Assembly: GCF_016106035.1 (NCBI RefSeq)
Contig: NZ_JADKPZ010000003.1
Coordinates: 1 to 64,000, forward strand
From: Arcobacter vandammei
GTDB lineage: Bacteria > Campylobacterota > Campylobacteria > Campylobacterales > Arcobacteraceae
Direction of reading: 5' to 3'
DNA: 64,000 nucleotides
This document shows, one piece after another, positions 34,825 through 44,870 of the stretch (position 1 is the stretch's first letter; every line of letters begins with the position of its first letter). Under the pieces are notes generated by a model. It saw only the letters and a program-made list of their open reading frames with translations. It was not told the origin of the DNA and ran no database searches. The position numbers and the translations under genes are program-made.

Positions 34825-34830
34825 ATTTTA
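34825..34830 (-). promoter_or_regulatory. -10 box for nusA-cysS
   Basis: TAAAAT on the minus strand in the context TTTAGATAAAATCCC. It predicts a leader of about 60 bases that includes the hairpin at 34780-34809. Confidence 0.45.
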
Positions 34831-34909
34831 TCTAAATTAGCCTTTTATAGAAATTAAAGTAATTTTTAACTAAAATATATGACTAATTATCAAAAAAAAG
34901 GTTTAATAA

Positions 34910-35152
34910 ATGGAATTATTATTTGCAAGAAAAGAGTTAAATGAAAAGCCAAAAAAGGCTCAATTAGAAAAAATTAAAGAAGAGTTAGCAAAAGATAAAC
35001 AAAAAATCTTCTATTTCGATAGAGATAACTCTCATAAAGATATGATGGCTTTAGTTGATGCTTTAGAAAAAGATGGTTTTAATGTATATTTTAGAGAGAT
35101 AAAATATGGTTTAGCTGATGATGAGTATATGTATGAGGTTCATGCACTTTAA
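34910..35152 (+). CDS. HP0268-family small protein (putative nicking nuclease)
   Basis: An 80-residue protein matching the Helicobacter pylori HP0268 type in length and layout (ELLFARKELNEKP, then KIFYFDRDNSHKDMMALVDALEKDG, then DDEYMYEVHAL). HP0268 has been reported to have nicking endonuclease activity. It directly precedes miaB here, as HP0268 precedes HP0269 (miaB) in H. pylori, which supports the assignment. AAAAAAGG lies before the ATG. Confidence 0.8.
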   Translation: MELLFARKELNEKPKKAQLEKIKEELAKDKQKIFYFDRDNSHKDMMALVDALEKDGFNVYFREIKYGLADDEYMYEVHAL

Positions 35153-35173
35153 TATTCAAGTGTTATAAAGTTT

Positions 35174-36481
35174 ATGAGTAAAAAATTATTTATACAAACA
35201 TTAGGGTGTCAAATGAATGACACTGATAGTAAGCATATTCAAGCAGAGCTAGAAAAACACAAAGGTTATACAGCTACACAAAATATTGAAGATGCTGATT
35301 TGATTATTATTAATACTTGTTCTGTAAGAGAAAAGCCAGTTCAAAAGCTTTTTTCAGAAATAGGACAATTTAATAAAAAGAAAAAAGAGGGTGCAAAAAT
35401 TGGAGTTTGTGGATGTACAGCTTCACATTTAGGAAAAGATATTATAAAAAGAGCTCCTTATGTAGATTTCGTTTTAGGTGCTAGAAATATCTCTAAAATA
35501 AAAGATGTAGTTGATGTTAAAGGCTCTGTTGAAGTATCTATTTCAAATGATGACTCACAATATGAGTTTGCTATTGCAAAAAATAATAGTTTTAGAACAA
35601 GTGTAAATATATCTGTTGGTTGTGACAAAGAGTGTACATATTGTATAGTTCCAAGTACTAGAGGAGATGAAATATCAATTCCACCAGAAATGATAGTTTC
35701 TCAAATACAAAAAGCTGTTGATAATGGTGCTGTTGAAGTTGCACTTTTGGGACAAAATGTAAACTCTTATGGGAAAAGATTTAGCGATAAAAGAGAAAAA
35801 TATAGCTTTACAAAACTTTTGCAAGATGTTTCAAAAATAGAAGGTTTAAAAAGAATAAGATTTACTTCTCCGCACCCACTTCATATGGATGATGAGTTTA
35901 TTGAAGAGTTTGCAAGAAACCCAAAAATCTCAAAATGTATTCATATGCCACTTCAAAGTGGATCAACTTCTATTTTAAAAGCTATGAAAAGAGGATATAC
36001 AAAAGAGTGGTTTTTAAATAGAGCTTCAAAAATGAGAGATTTAATTCCAGATTTAAGAATTACAACTGATATTATTGTTGCTTTTCCTGGGGAAACACAC
36101 GAAGATTTTTTAGATACTTTAGATGTTGTAAATCAAGTTAAATTTGATCAAATTTTCAACTTTAAATATTCACCAAGACCTGGAACAAAAGCTCTTGAAT
36201 TAAAAGAGCAAGAGATTGCTGATGAGATTGGAAGTGCAAGACTTGAAGAGTTGATTGAACTTCATAAGAGATATTTAGAAAAAAGTATGCCAGATATGCT
36301 TGGAAAAACTGTAAATGTATTAGTTGAGAGTTTAAAACCAAATGGTGAAGTAAGTGGATATACGGATAACTATTTTCTTGTATTTACAAAAGGAAGTGAT
36401 GAGTTACTTGGAAAATTTGTAGATGTAAAAATAACTGAAGTTACAAGAACTTCTTTAAAAGGTGAAGTGGTAAATATCTAA
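35174..36481 (+). CDS. miaB: tRNA-2-methylthio-N6-dimethylallyladenosine synthase MiaB
   Basis: A 435-residue methylthiotransferase that modifies A37 of tRNA. The N-terminal UPF0004 domain binds one [4Fe-4S] cluster ([29 protein letters not shown]). The radical SAM motif CxxxCxxC is in [19 protein letters not shown]-terminal TRAM domain (about 370-435) binds RNA. The acyltransferase gene begins at its last base. Confidence 0.97.
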   Translation: MSKKLFIQTLGCQMNDTDSKHIQAELEKHKGYTATQNIEDADLIIINTCSVREKPVQKLFSEIGQFNKKKKEGAKIGVCGCTASHLGKDIIKRAPYVDFVLGARNISKIKDVVDVKGSVEVSISNDDSQYEFAIAKNNSFRTSVNISVGCDKECTYCIVPSTRGDEISIPPEMIVSQIQKAVDNGAVEVALLGQNVNSYGKRFSDKREKYSFTKLLQDVSKIEGLKRIRFTSPHPLHMDDEFIEEFARNPKISKCIHMPLQSGSTSILKAMKRGYTKEWFLNRASKMRDLIPDLRITTDIIVAFPGETHEDFLDTLDVVNQVKFDQIFNFKYSPRPGTKALELKEQEIADEIGSARLEELIELHKRYLEKSMPDMLGKTVNVLVESLKPNGEVSGYTDNYFLVFTKGSDELLGKFVDVKITEVTRTSLKGEVVNI

Positions 36482-37092
36482 TGTGGAAAAAATTCAAAAG
36501 AAATTTTGCACCATATTTATTATATTTTGTTGTAAAATTTATATATATGACAAATAAAAAAGTTTATCATCATCCAAAAGATGACAAAGAGTCATTTATT
36601 GTTTGTATGTGGCACGGAGATTTATTAGGACAAATATTTAACTATCAAGCTTTTAGAAAAACTGGAACAGTAAAAGCTATGATTAGCGAAAATAGAGATG
36701 GAGAGACAATTACAAAATTAGCTTCTATGTTTAAGATTTGGGCAATTAGGGGTTCTAGTTCTAAAGGTGGAGCAAAAGTATTAATAAATGCTCTAAAAGA
36801 GTTAAAAGCTGGAAATGATATAGCAATTACACCTGATGGTCCAAGAGGTCCTAGATATAGTGTAGCAGATGGTGTTGTAGTAATTTCACAAAAAAGTGGA
36901 AGAAAAATTAGATGTTTTAATTCTATCCCAACAAAATATTGGCAATTTAAATCATGGGATAAGTTTGTACTTCCAAAGCCTTTTGGAAGAATAGATTTTT
37001 ATATAGGTGAAGCCTTTAGTGTGCAAAATATGGAACTAGATGAGGCAAAAACTTTGATAAAAGAGAAGATGTTAGTTCACTCAATAAAGTAG
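36481..37092 (+). CDS. Lysophospholipid acyltransferase-family protein (DUF374)
   Basis: A 203-residue protein of the DUF374 branch of the acyltransferase superfamily. The MWHGDLLGQIF segment is the H-x4-D-like active site, followed by ISENRDGETI, IRGSSSKGG and AITPDGPRGPRYSVADG, the family hallmarks. It probably acts at the inner membrane on lipid A or phospholipid, but the substrate is not known. H. pylori has a related gene after its miaB. It overlaps miaB by 1 base. Confidence 0.85.
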   Translation: MWKKFKRNFAPYLLYFVVKFIYMTNKKVYHHPKDDKESFIVCMWHGDLLGQIFNYQAFRKTGTVKAMISENRDGETITKLASMFKIWAIRGSSSKGGAKVLINALKELKAGNDIAITPDGPRGPRYSVADGVVVISQKSGRKIRCFNSIPTKYWQFKSWDKFVLPKPFGRIDFYIGEAFSVQNMELDEAKTLIKEKMLVHSIK

Positions 37093-37097
37093 GAAAA

Positions 37098-38672
37098 ATG
37101 TTTAAAAAAGAGTCTTTATATATAAATGTTTTAAAAGATGATGCTCAAGTAAAATTAGAGTATAGAAAATTTAGTAATAATCTAATTTTAGAGACAAATA
37201 ACTCAAATTTCTTGTGCAAAGATGATATTTTACCTACAGATATTGCTCAAAAATTAAATAGCTCTCAAGAAGAGATAGATTTTACATATATTTCAACTTT
37301 GTTATTGAGTGATACAACTTCTTTAGTTCCAAAAGAGCTATCTAGTAAGATAAAAGATTGTGAAATAGCAAAATTCAATATGGAATATGATATTGCAGTT
37401 TTAAAAACAACACTTTTTGAAACAAAAAACTTTTTTGTAAAAACAGGAATAGATTTCATATATTCAGCTTTTCATATAATGAATTTGTATATTGAAAAAA
37501 ATATTTGTAGAAACGAATTTTTAGCTTTAATTTATAATGATAAAGCATATATTTTAATTTTAAATAGTGCAGGAATTATTGTAGATAATAAAATTTTAGA
37601 TTTACCAACTTACCAATCTGTAAAAAGTACACACTTTTATGATGATGATTTAGAGGCTCAAAAGCTATTTAATGAAATATACTATTTTGAGTTAAATACA
37701 ATAATTCAAAATAGTTTAGGCGAATTTTACTCTAAGCACTCAAATACTTTTGTTGAAAAAGTAACTCTTTTATATAGTCAAAAGCAACTTGATAATAGTG
37801 ATATTGAGAAGTTATCTACTGAACTTTTTTTAAAAGTAGATTATCTTCCTATTAGTATCGATGAAGAGATTTTTGAGTTAGCAAAAGATAATAGAAATCA
37901 AAAAAGTTTTGTACTTCCTAGAAAAAAAAGAGTTAAAAGAGATTTTAAATATCTATATTTTGTGATATTTTTGGCTGTTATTTTTGCTGGTCTTTATAAA
38001 TTTTATACACTTTTAGATTTTGAAATGCTAAAAGAGAGATTTTCACCAAAACAAGAGGAGTTTATAGCAACAAATAGCTCTTTAAGACTTCCTGATCATG
38101 TAAATTTCAATGATAGAATTGAAAAAGAGATAAGAGCAATTTTTAATACAATAGCAGATGGAATCTCTATTGATAGTTTAAAATTAAATAAAAACAGCCT
38201 TGAAATGGAACTATTCTCAAAAGATGAAGAAAATCTTGCATTAATGCGACCTTTATTAATTTCAATATTTGAAAATAGTAAAGTTGAGAGCCTTGAGAAA
38301 GGGAAAAAACAAGACTTTAAAGCTTTAGTTGTAGCAAAAGATTTTAAAGATTTTAATACAAGTTATAAAAATTTTGATAAAGAGTATTTAATAGATGAAC
38401 AGATGTCAAATGAGAGAGTTTTGGAGCAACTTAAGATATTTTTACCTGAAAATGCTCTTATAAGATATATTGGAGAAAATAAGAAAGAGTATTTAAAATA
38501 TAGCTATATTATAAATATTTTAGTAAAAGAGCCAAAAGATTTCTTTACTTTAATCGATAATTTAAATAATGAACTTTACTCAATAAATGTAAATTACCCT
38601 ATCAATATGGTTAAAAAAGGGAATATAATTGAAATTGAGTTTAATTTAGATTTTAATCAAGAATTAAATTGA
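37098..38672 (+). CDS. Large bitopic membrane protein, unknown (PilM/PilN-like layout)
   Basis: A 524-residue protein that I do not recognise. Residues 1-280 are a soluble, probably cytoplasmic domain, acidic and strand-rich. A basic patch (PRKKRVKRDFK) precedes one membrane helix at about 293-312 (YLYFVIFLAVIFAGLYKFY). Residues 330-524 are soluble, probably periplasmic, with two ferredoxin-like repeats suggested by SIDSLKLNKNSLEMELFS and NMVKKGNIIEIEFNLDF. The layout resembles fused PilM (actin-like) and PilN modules, but this is inference. It follows the acyltransferase gene by 5 bases, so it is in the miaB operon. Confidence 0.75.
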   Translation: MFKKESLYINVLKDDAQVKLEYRKFSNNLILETNNSNFLCKDDILPTDIAQKLNSSQEEIDFTYISTLLLSDTTSLVPKELSSKIKDCEIAKFNMEYDIAVLKTTLFETKNFFVKTGIDFIYSAFHIMNLYIEKNICRNEFLALIYNDKAYILILNSAGIIVDNKILDLPTYQSVKSTHFYDDDLEAQKLFNEIYYFELNTIIQNSLGEFYSKHSNTFVEKVTLLYSQKQLDNSDIEKLSTELFLKVDYLPISIDEEIFELAKDNRNQKSFVLPRKKRVKRDFKYLYFVIFLAVIFAGLYKFYTLLDFEMLKERFSPKQEEFIATNSSLRLPDHVNFNDRIEKEIRAIFNTIADGISIDSLKLNKNSLEMELFSKDEENLALMRPLLISIFENSKVESLEKGKKQDFKALVVAKDFKDFNTSYKNFDKEYLIDEQMSNERVLEQLKIFLPENALIRYIGENKKEYLKYSYIINILVKEPKDFFTLIDNLNNELYSINVNYPINMVKKGNIIEIEFNLDFNQELN

Positions 38673-38740
38673 AAATAAATTATTAAATAATATTAATTCT
38701 ATTTATGTTATAGTTTAAGAATTTTAAAAAGGAGATTTGA

Positions 38741-39142
38741 ATGGGTTTATTAGATGGAATAGCAGGACAAGTTTTAGGAAAAGTATTAAACAACACATCA
38801 GGTGATGGATTAGGTTCAATTGTAAATATGGTTCATACTTTAATAGATAATAGCGGTGGATTATCAGGACTGCTTCAAAAACTTCAAAGTGCAGGACTAA
38901 GTGAACAAGTTGCTTCTTGGCTTGGAAATGGTACAAATCTTCCTATAAATGCAAATCAACTAATTTCAGCTTTAGGTGAAAATACATTTTCAAATTTAGC
39001 TAGTAAATTTGGTGTGAATGAAAGCGAAGTAAGTTCAGGAATTGCTAGTATGCTTCCAAAAGTTGTAGATATGCTTACAAATGATGGAAAAGTGGAAGAA
39101 AGCTCTTTTTCTTTAGATAAATTGGTATCTTTATTAAAATAG
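38741..39142 (+). CDS. YidB-family protein (DUF937)
   Basis: A 133-residue Gly/Ser-rich protein. The LLDGIAGQVLGKVLNN start, the GLLQKLQSAGLSEQVASWLGNG core and the ISALGENTFSNLASKFGVNESEVS segment define the YidB/DUF937 family. The family's function is unknown. AAGGAG precedes the ATG, and a TATAGT box lies upstream near 38710. It is a single gene ended by a clear terminator. Confidence 0.85.
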   Translation: MGLLDGIAGQVLGKVLNNTSGDGLGSIVNMVHTLIDNSGGLSGLLQKLQSAGLSEQVASWLGNGTNLPINANQLISALGENTFSNLASKFGVNESEVSSGIASMLPKVVDMLTNDGKVEESSFSLDKLVSLLK

Positions 39143-39144
39143 TA

Positions 39145-39172
39145 AAAGCTTGAAGTTAATCTTCAAGTTTTT
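39145..39172 (+). terminator. Intrinsic terminator after the yidB-like gene
   Basis: CTTGAAG (39149-39155) pairs with CTTCAAG (39161-39167), flanked by AAAAG and TTTTTC. With the flanking A/T pairs it serves both this gene and the convergent ribD. Confidence 0.75.
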
Positions 39173-39179
39173 CAATTTT

Positions 39180-40190
39180 TTATCTCTTAACTCTTTTTAG
39201 AAAAACTATTTTTTCATCTCCTAAAAAGTTTTCATGCAATATTTCAAAATCAATATCTAAACTATTTAAAGCATTTATTCCAGCTCTAATTTTTGGAGAT
39301 ACTATTAGTATAAAGAAATCAATTTTATCTTTTAATATATCAAGAAGATTATAAACACCTTCAACCATTACAAATTTATAATCAAGAACTTTAAATAAAT
39401 CATCACTAATAATAACTTTTCTATTTGGAATTGAAAATAGAGGTATATTTTGACTGAATACCTTACTTTTACTGTAGATAAAAATATCAGGTTCTTTTCC
39501 TTTTACATATCTAGTATCAAGTATTGGCTTATCTGTTCTTACAGTATTTCCACCAATAAGCAATAAATCTATCTTATCTCTTAGCATATGTACATAAAGT
39601 TTAGCTCTATGAGATGAGATTGCTCCATCAATTGAACCATTTAAAGTTTGTGCCATTTTAAAAAATATACAAGTTTTATTTTGCCAAGATTTGAAAGGAA
39701 AAAGAAGATTATCACAATCTTTTTCTAAAACTTTTGTTGTAACTTCTATATTTGTATTTTTTAAAGTTTCTATTCCACCACTTGCAATTTTATTTGTATC
39801 AATTGAGCCAATAATTACTCTTTTAGGTTTTAAAATTGATAGAAGATTTGCACAAGATGGAGTTTTACCTATATGATTACAAGGCTCTAAAGTCGTATAT
39901 ATTTCACAATCTTCAAAAAATCCATTGTGATTTTTTATCAAATAATCATGTATCTCAGAACTGCTATTTTTAATTTTTAAAACAGAATTTGGTTCAGAAG
40001 TCAAAAATGCAGTTTTTAAAGCATTTATCTCTGCATGAGGAAGACCTGCTTCTTTATGTGCTTCAATAGCTAGTAGTTTCCCAGCTTTTACAATCACACA
40101 TCCAACAGCAGGATTTGGATAGCTTAGGAGTTGATATTTCCAAGCCTCATCAATGGCTAATTTCATATAGAAATTATCATCAATTTTCAT
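39180..40190 (-). CDS. ribD: Bifunctional riboflavin deaminase/reductase RibD
   Basis: A 336-residue enzyme for two steps of riboflavin synthesis. The N-terminal deaminase has the zinc motif PHAEINAL and TLEPCNHIGKTPSC. The C-terminal reductase (from about 150) has KMAQTLNGSIDG and LLIGGNTVRTDKP. The reductase is shorter and more divergent towards its end than in E. coli, but the key segments are present. It closes the long operon, 9 bases after rimP. Confidence 0.92.
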   Translation of the reverse strand: MKIDDNFYMKLAIDEAWKYQLLSYPNPAVGCVIVKAGKLLAIEAHKEAGLPHAEINALKTAFLTSEPNSVLKIKNSSSEIHDYLIKNHNGFFEDCEIYTTLEPCNHIGKTPSCANLLSILKPKRVIIGSIDTNKIASGGIETLKNTNIEVTTKVLEKDCDNLLFPFKSWQNKTCIFFKMAQTLNGSIDGAISSHRAKLYVHMLRDKIDLLLIGGNTVRTDKPILDTRYVKGKEPDIFIYSKSKVFSQNIPLFSIPNRKVIISDDLFKVLDYKFVMVEGVYNLLDILKDKIDFFILIVSPKIRAGINALNSLDIDFEILHENFLGDEKIVFLKRVKR

Positions 40191-40199
40191 TTTTATTTT

Positions 40200-40628
40200 T
40201 TACCACTCAAAATAAGTTGCAGCACTTAGAATATTGTCATAAGCAATATCTTCTTCTCCAAACTCAGTTTTTATAATTATTTTTTCATCATCTGCAAGAA
40301 TTAACTCACCTTTGTAAGTTTCTGTTGCATAATTTTTTACTTTTACAAGCTCACCAATACTTGCTATAAAATGCTCTTTTTTCTTTAATTTTCTCTCAAT
40401 TCCAGGAGAGCTAACCTCAAGATTATAAACTCCACCCATTGGTTCTTCAATATCTAAAAGTGGTGAAATAAGTCTTGAAACTTCAGCACATTTATCAAGG
40501 TTTACCCCATCTTTTGAAGTTACAACTACTCTAAAAATATTTCTTTCATGCTCTTTTGTTGTAACAATATCATAAAGATTTAAACCACTATTTTCAACTA
40601 TTAGTTTAATTTGTTCTTCTAAATTCAT
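40200..40628 (-). CDS. rimP: Ribosome maturation factor RimP
   Basis: A 142-residue protein needed for 30S maturation. [26 protein letters not shown] and the conserved [15 protein letters not shown] are diagnostic; the C-terminal SH3-like part follows. Its start overlaps the rbfA stop by 4 bases. Confidence 0.92.
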   Translation of the reverse strand: MNLEEQIKLIVENSGLNLYDIVTTKEHERNIFRVVVTSKDGVNLDKCAEVSRLISPLLDIEEPMGGVYNLEVSSPGIERKLKKKEHFIASIGELVKVKNYATETYKGELILADDEKIIIKTEFGEEDIAYDNILSAATYFEW

Positions 40629-40987
40629 TCTTCTTCGCTCTTTTTGTCTTTTTTAATTTTTGCAAATAAATCTTCTATATGTTTTGATTTTTCTAGGCTA
40701 GTATCTACTTCAAATTTAAAATTTGGACATTTATACCAACCTGTACTTGCTAGAACATCACTTTTTATTCTTCCATTTGCTTTAATTAAGGCTTGTATTA
40801 CACCTTTTATCTCATTCTTATCAAAATCACTTCCGTCAAAGTAAACTATGGCATCATATTTTCCATTTTTACAGTTTACTCCTGTAATTGGTAAAGAGTT
40901 AATTCTATTATCAGCCAACTGTGATAATGCTTGAGGAATTAACTCCATAAGTAGAGATTCTGTTCTTTGTAAATTGATACTTTTCAT
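40625..40987 (-). CDS. rbfA: Ribosome-binding factor A RbfA
   Basis: A 120-residue KH-like protein that helps 16S rRNA 5'-end processing. Landmarks are [40 protein letters not shown], and [14 protein letters not shown]. Its ATG overlaps the infB stop (TAATG), which suggests coupled translation. The Lys/Glu-rich tail is longer than the core. Confidence 0.88.
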   Translation of the reverse strand: MKSINLQRTESLLMELIPQALSQLADNRINSLPITGVNCKNGKYDAIVYFDGSDFDKNEIKGVIQALIKANGRIKSDVLASTGWYKCPNFKFEVDTSLEKSKHIEDLFAKIKKDKKSEEE

Positions 40988-43626
40988 TAGTCGTCTATTG
41001 ATACTTTTTCTTCAATTTGAATAAATGTTTCAATAAAATCTCCAACTTTTATATCATTGAATTTTTCAAACATAATTCCACACTCATAACCATTTGCAAC
41101 CTCTTTAACATCATCTTTAAATCGTTTTAATGATGATATTTTTCCTGTATAAGTTACAACTCCATCTCTAATAATTCTTGCATGTCCACCTCTGATTACT
41201 TTTCCATCAGTTACTAAACATCCAGCAACAGTTCCTACTTTTGGAACAACAAAAGTATCTCTTACTTCTGCCTGACCTGTATTTTCTTCTCTTATTACTG
41301 CACTCATCATACCTGAAAGTGCATCTTTAACATCATCAAGTAAATCATAGATAATTGAATAAGTATTAATCTCAACACCATCAGCTTTTGCTTTTGCTTT
41401 AACAACACCAGTTGGTCTTACATTAAATCCTAAAATAATACAACCTTCACTAGCACTTGCAAGAACTATATCACTTTCAGTAATTCCACCAACAGCCGCA
41501 TGAATAACTTTTACTTTTACTTCATCATTTGCAATTTTTTCTAATGAACCTTTAATAGCTTCTAATGAACCACCAACATCAGCTTTGATAATAACTGGAA
41601 GTTGTTTGATTTTTCCTTCAGCAATAAGTCCACTCATCTCTTCAAGAGAAACTTTTGTAGATTTTGATAACTCTTTAGCACGAGCATGTTCAGCTCTTGT
41701 ATTTGCAATTTCTCTTACTTCTTTTTCACTATCCATAGCAATTAAGCTAGAACCTGTTGTTGGAACTTCATTAAGACCTAAAACAGTTCCTGTTTCACTT
41801 AATCCTAACTCTTTTACAATTTCACCCATATCATTTGTAATAGCTTTTACTCTTCCAAATGTTGTATCACAAACTATATTATCACCAACTCTTAAAGTTC
41901 CATTTTGAACGATAATATTTGCAACTGGACCTCTTCCTTTTTCCAAACTTGCTTCAATTACAGTTGCTTTTGCTTTTGCAGTAGGATCAGCTTTTAACTC
42001 TAGTAATTCCGCTTGAATTAAGATATTTTCAAGTAAATCTTCAATTCCATCTCCAGTTCTTGCTGATACTCCAATAAATTCAATATCTCCACCCCAATCA
42101 ACAGGAGTTAGATTTTTTTCAGCCATTTGAGCTTTTACCATATCGGGATTTGCTGATTCTTTATCCATTTTATTCATAGCTACAATAATTGGGCAACCAC
42201 TAGCTTTTGCATGAGAGATTACCTCTTCAGTTTGAGCTTTTACTCCATCATCAGCCGCAACAACAATGATAATAATATCTGTAACATTTGCTCCTCTTGT
42301 TCTCATAGCAGAAAAAGCTTCGTGACCTGGAGTATCCACAAATGTGATTTTTTGATTATTTTTTACAATCGTATAAGAGTTTATATGTTGAGTAATTCCA
42401 CCAGCTTCACCACTTGCAACTTTTGAGCTTCTAATTCTATCTAAAAGAGAAGTTTTACCATGATCAACATGTCCCATAATTGTAACAACAGGAGGTCTTG
42501 TTACAAATGAGCTTGTATCAACTTCTTCATCATAACTCTCTTCATAGTTTACCTCTTCAAGAGCATCTTTTACAGTTACTTCAATTCCAAACTCATCGCC
42601 TAGAATTTCTAACTCATCTTGTTTTAAAAAGTCATTTTTTGTAACTAACATACCCAAGCTAAATAGAACTTTTATAACTTCAGCAGGAGATTTTCCACAA
42701 GCCTCTGCAAATTCATAAACTCTAATATCTTCAGGAATAGTAACTGAAGATATTTCAGCTTTTTCTTGAACTCTAACAACTCTTTTCTTTCTTTTTCCTC
42801 TTTGAAGACCAGTTGGAACATTTCCAAAAGCGGCTGGTTTTGAACTTCTTGAGTGATTTGTAGTATTTACAGGTTTTGGTTCATCAAAAATTTTGAAGTT
42901 ATCTTGTAAATCCATATCAAGAAGAACAACTTCATCTCCTAATAAAGAGTCATCACTACTTCTAAAATCATCATCACCTTTTACAACTTCGATTTTTTTA
43001 CCATGTTCTTGAGCTTTTACAGGATTTTTCTTTTTCTCTTTTTTTACTTTTGGAGCAAAAATTTCACTAGCTGGTTTGTGTTTTACTGGTTCAGAATTAG
43101 AGTCATCTGGTCCAAAAATATCACTTAAAGATTTTGTAGGTTTTTTTTCTTGATTATTTTCAAAATTATTTGAGACAACACTCTCTTCTTTAGGTGTTTT
43201 CTTTTTAATAATAACTAAACCTTTTCTTTTAGGAACAATTTTATTTTGTTCTTCATTTATTTCTAGGTTGTTATCTTTCGTATTTGAAATAGGAGCTTTT
43301 TGTATAGGTTTTGAAATTGCAACTTTTTTAACTTCAGGTTTTTTTACTTCAACATCAATAGCTTCTTTTTTAGCAACAGGTTTTTCAATCTCTTTTTCAA
43401 CTTCTTGTGGTTTTTCCACTTTTTTTGGTTTTGCAGGAACACTCTCTTTTATTCTCTTACTTTTTCCTGTAAGAATATAGTTTGTAATCTCTTCTGCATC
43501 CTCGTATGAAACTGCTGTTTGTGCTGATTTTAAATCTATTCCTAAATCTTTTGCCTTAGTAATTACATCTTGGCTACTAGCACCTGCTTCTTCTGCAATT
43601 TCATAAACTCTTACTGTATCTGACAT
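40987..43626 (-). CDS. infB: Translation initiation factor IF-2
   Basis: An 879-residue GTPase that brings initiator tRNA to the 30S subunit. Residues 1-50 are an IF2-N module (VRVYEIAEEAG). About 55-270 is a Lys/Glu/Pro-rich linker with basic repeats, and a second IF2-N lies at about 300-350 (DIRVYEFAEACG). The G domain has GHVDHGKTSLLD, DTPGHEAF and NKMDKE, followed by the four C-terminal domains. It overlaps ylxR by 26 bases. Confidence 0.97.
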   Translation of the reverse strand: MSDTVRVYEIAEEAGASSQDVITKAKDLGIDLKSAQTAVSYEDAEEITNYILTGKSKRIKESVPAKPKKVEKPQEVEKEIEKPVAKKEAIDVEVKKPEVKKVAISKPIQKAPISNTKDNNLEINEEQNKIVPKRKGLVIIKKKTPKEESVVSNNFENNQEKKPTKSLSDIFGPDDSNSEPVKHKPASEIFAPKVKKEKKKNPVKAQEHGKKIEVVKGDDDFRSSDDSLLGDEVVLLDMDLQDNFKIFDEPKPVNTTNHSRSSKPAAFGNVPTGLQRGKRKKRVVRVQEKAEISSVTIPEDIRVYEFAEACGKSPAEVIKVLFSLGMLVTKNDFLKQDELEILGDEFGIEVTVKDALEEVNYEESYDEEVDTSSFVTRPPVVTIMGHVDHGKTSLLDRIRSSKVASGEAGGITQHINSYTIVKNNQKITFVDTPGHEAFSAMRTRGANVTDIIIIVVAADDGVKAQTEEVISHAKASGCPIIVAMNKMDKESANPDMVKAQMAEKNLTPVDWGGDIEFIGVSARTGDGIEDLLENILIQAELLELKADPTAKAKATVIEASLEKGRGPVANIIVQNGTLRVGDNIVCDTTFGRVKAITNDMGEIVKELGLSETGTVLGLNEVPTTGSSLIAMDSEKEVREIANTRAEHARAKELSKSTKVSLEEMSGLIAEGKIKQLPVIIKADVGGSLEAIKGSLEKIANDEVKVKVIHAAVGGITESDIVLASASEGCIILGFNVRPTGVVKAKAKADGVEINTYSIIYDLLDDVKDALSGMMSAVIREENTGQAEVRDTFVVPKVGTVAGCLVTDGKVIRGGHARIIRDGVVTYTGKISSLKRFKDDVKEVANGYECGIMFEKFNDIKVGDFIETFIQIEEKVSIDD

Positions 43627-43891
43627 CTGTTAGAATCTCCTTAAGTTGTATAACGTATTTATCGTTATTTTTACACTCTCTACAGAGTGCTTTTTCATAT
43701 TTTTTATAAGTTTTTTCATTTGTATTCTCGTTTAGTGTGGAAAGACATGAGTTACAAATATAAAAGCTTCTTCCAAAATTATCATAAATTGACAACTTTT
43801 TCTCGAAGCATTTTAATCTAAGTAGTACTTTTTGTTCATATTTTCCTCTACAAAAAATACAAGTTCTTAGGATTATTTTTAAACTAGGCAA
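43601..43891 (-). CDS. YlxR-family protein (DUF448)
   Basis: A 96-residue protein with the YlxR start RTCIFCRGKYEQKVLLRL and a second pair of cysteines in FYICNSCLS, so four cysteines may bind metal. YlxR commonly lies directly before infB, as here. The only start codon available before the first CxxC is the TTG at 43891. The C-terminus overlaps infB by 26 bases. A TATAAT on the minus strand at 43894-43899 overlaps the start region and may drive infB instead. Confidence 0.8.
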   Translation of the reverse strand: MPSLKIILRTCIFCRGKYEQKVLLRLKCFEKKLSIYDNFGRSFYICNSCLSTLNENTNEKTYKKYEKALCRECKNNDKYVIQLKEILTDVRYSKSL

Positions 43892-43929
43892 ACATTATAC
43901 CTAAATTTTTCTTAATAGCAAAGCTTTTA

Positions 43930-44811
43930 TCAAAGTTCAATTTTAACACCTTGGTTGTCAAAATCTATTGTAAAAACTCTAAAATGAGGAAACTTATTTT
44001 TTAAAGCTTGTTCAAGTTTGTTTGCATCTTGGTTATAAGCTATAGAAAATTGTGTTGAACCTGAACCTGATAATGTACTCATTAAAGCACCATTTTTTAA
44101 AGCAGTTTTTTGTACATCAAAAAGTTCTGGCATATGTTTCATTCTATATTTTTGGTGAACCATATCTTGTGAAGCATATTTTAACATCTCCCAATTTTCA
44201 CTCATAAATGCTGCTGTTAAAAGTGAAGAGTGAGAAATATTAAAAATTGTATCTTCTTTTGAGTACTTAAATGGTAAAGTTTTTCTTGAAAGAGCTGTAG
44301 AAATAGGTCTATTTGGTACAACAATTACAGCTTTTAAAGATTTTGGCATAGTTTTATTTATATATTTTACTTCATTATCTTGAACAGTTGCCACATTAAA
44401 ACCACCCATAACAGCTGGTGTTATATTATCTGGATGACTTTCATATGCTAAAGCTAAATTTAAAAGTTTATCTCTTTCAAGTTCTATTCCCTCAATTGCA
44501 TAAGCACTAGCAATTGCTGAAACAATAACTGCTGATGAACTTCCTAATCCTCTTGAAAGAGGAATTTCATTAAAAAACTCAAATCTAAAAAATCTTTTTT
44601 TATTTGATAAATTGTGATAAAAATCATTAAAAATTGAGATAAACATATTGTTATCTTTTAGAGCTGGGTTATTTGCTCCTTCACCCTTTAATGAAACACT
44701 ATGAAATTTTGATGGTTTTATTATTACTTGATTTTTAAGACTTACGGCAAGACCTAAACAATCAAATCCAGGACCTAAATTGGCACTTGTAGCTGGAACA
44801 CTTATTCTCAA
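43930..44811 (-). CDS. thrB: Homoserine kinase ThrB
   Basis: A 293-residue GHMP kinase of threonine synthesis. The start [24 protein letters not shown], the ATP loop [17 protein letters not shown] and [15 protein letters not shown] are the three family motifs. AAAGGAG precedes the ATG. It lies in the long operon, 59 bases after tsaB. Confidence 0.96.
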   Translation of the reverse strand: MRISVPATSANLGPGFDCLGLAVSLKNQVIIKPSKFHSVSLKGEGANNPALKDNNMFISIFNDFYHNLSNKKRFFRFEFFNEIPLSRGLGSSSAVIVSAIASAYAIEGIELERDKLLNLALAYESHPDNITPAVMGGFNVATVQDNEVKYINKTMPKSLKAVIVVPNRPISTALSRKTLPFKYSKEDTIFNISHSSLLTAAFMSENWEMLKYASQDMVHQKYRMKHMPELFDVQKTALKNGALMSTLSGSGSTQFSIAYNQDANKLEQALKNKFPHFRVFTIDFDNQGVKIEL

Positions 44812-44870
44812 ATATTCTCCTTTTTAAATTGTTCCCTTCAAATAAGGAAACACTATCTTTTATAACTATT

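Noticed and set aside
42985-43480. Lys/Glu/Pro-rich repeated codons suggesting a separate gene or repeat
   Set aside because: They are the normal disordered linker between the two IF2-N modules of infB and stay in frame.
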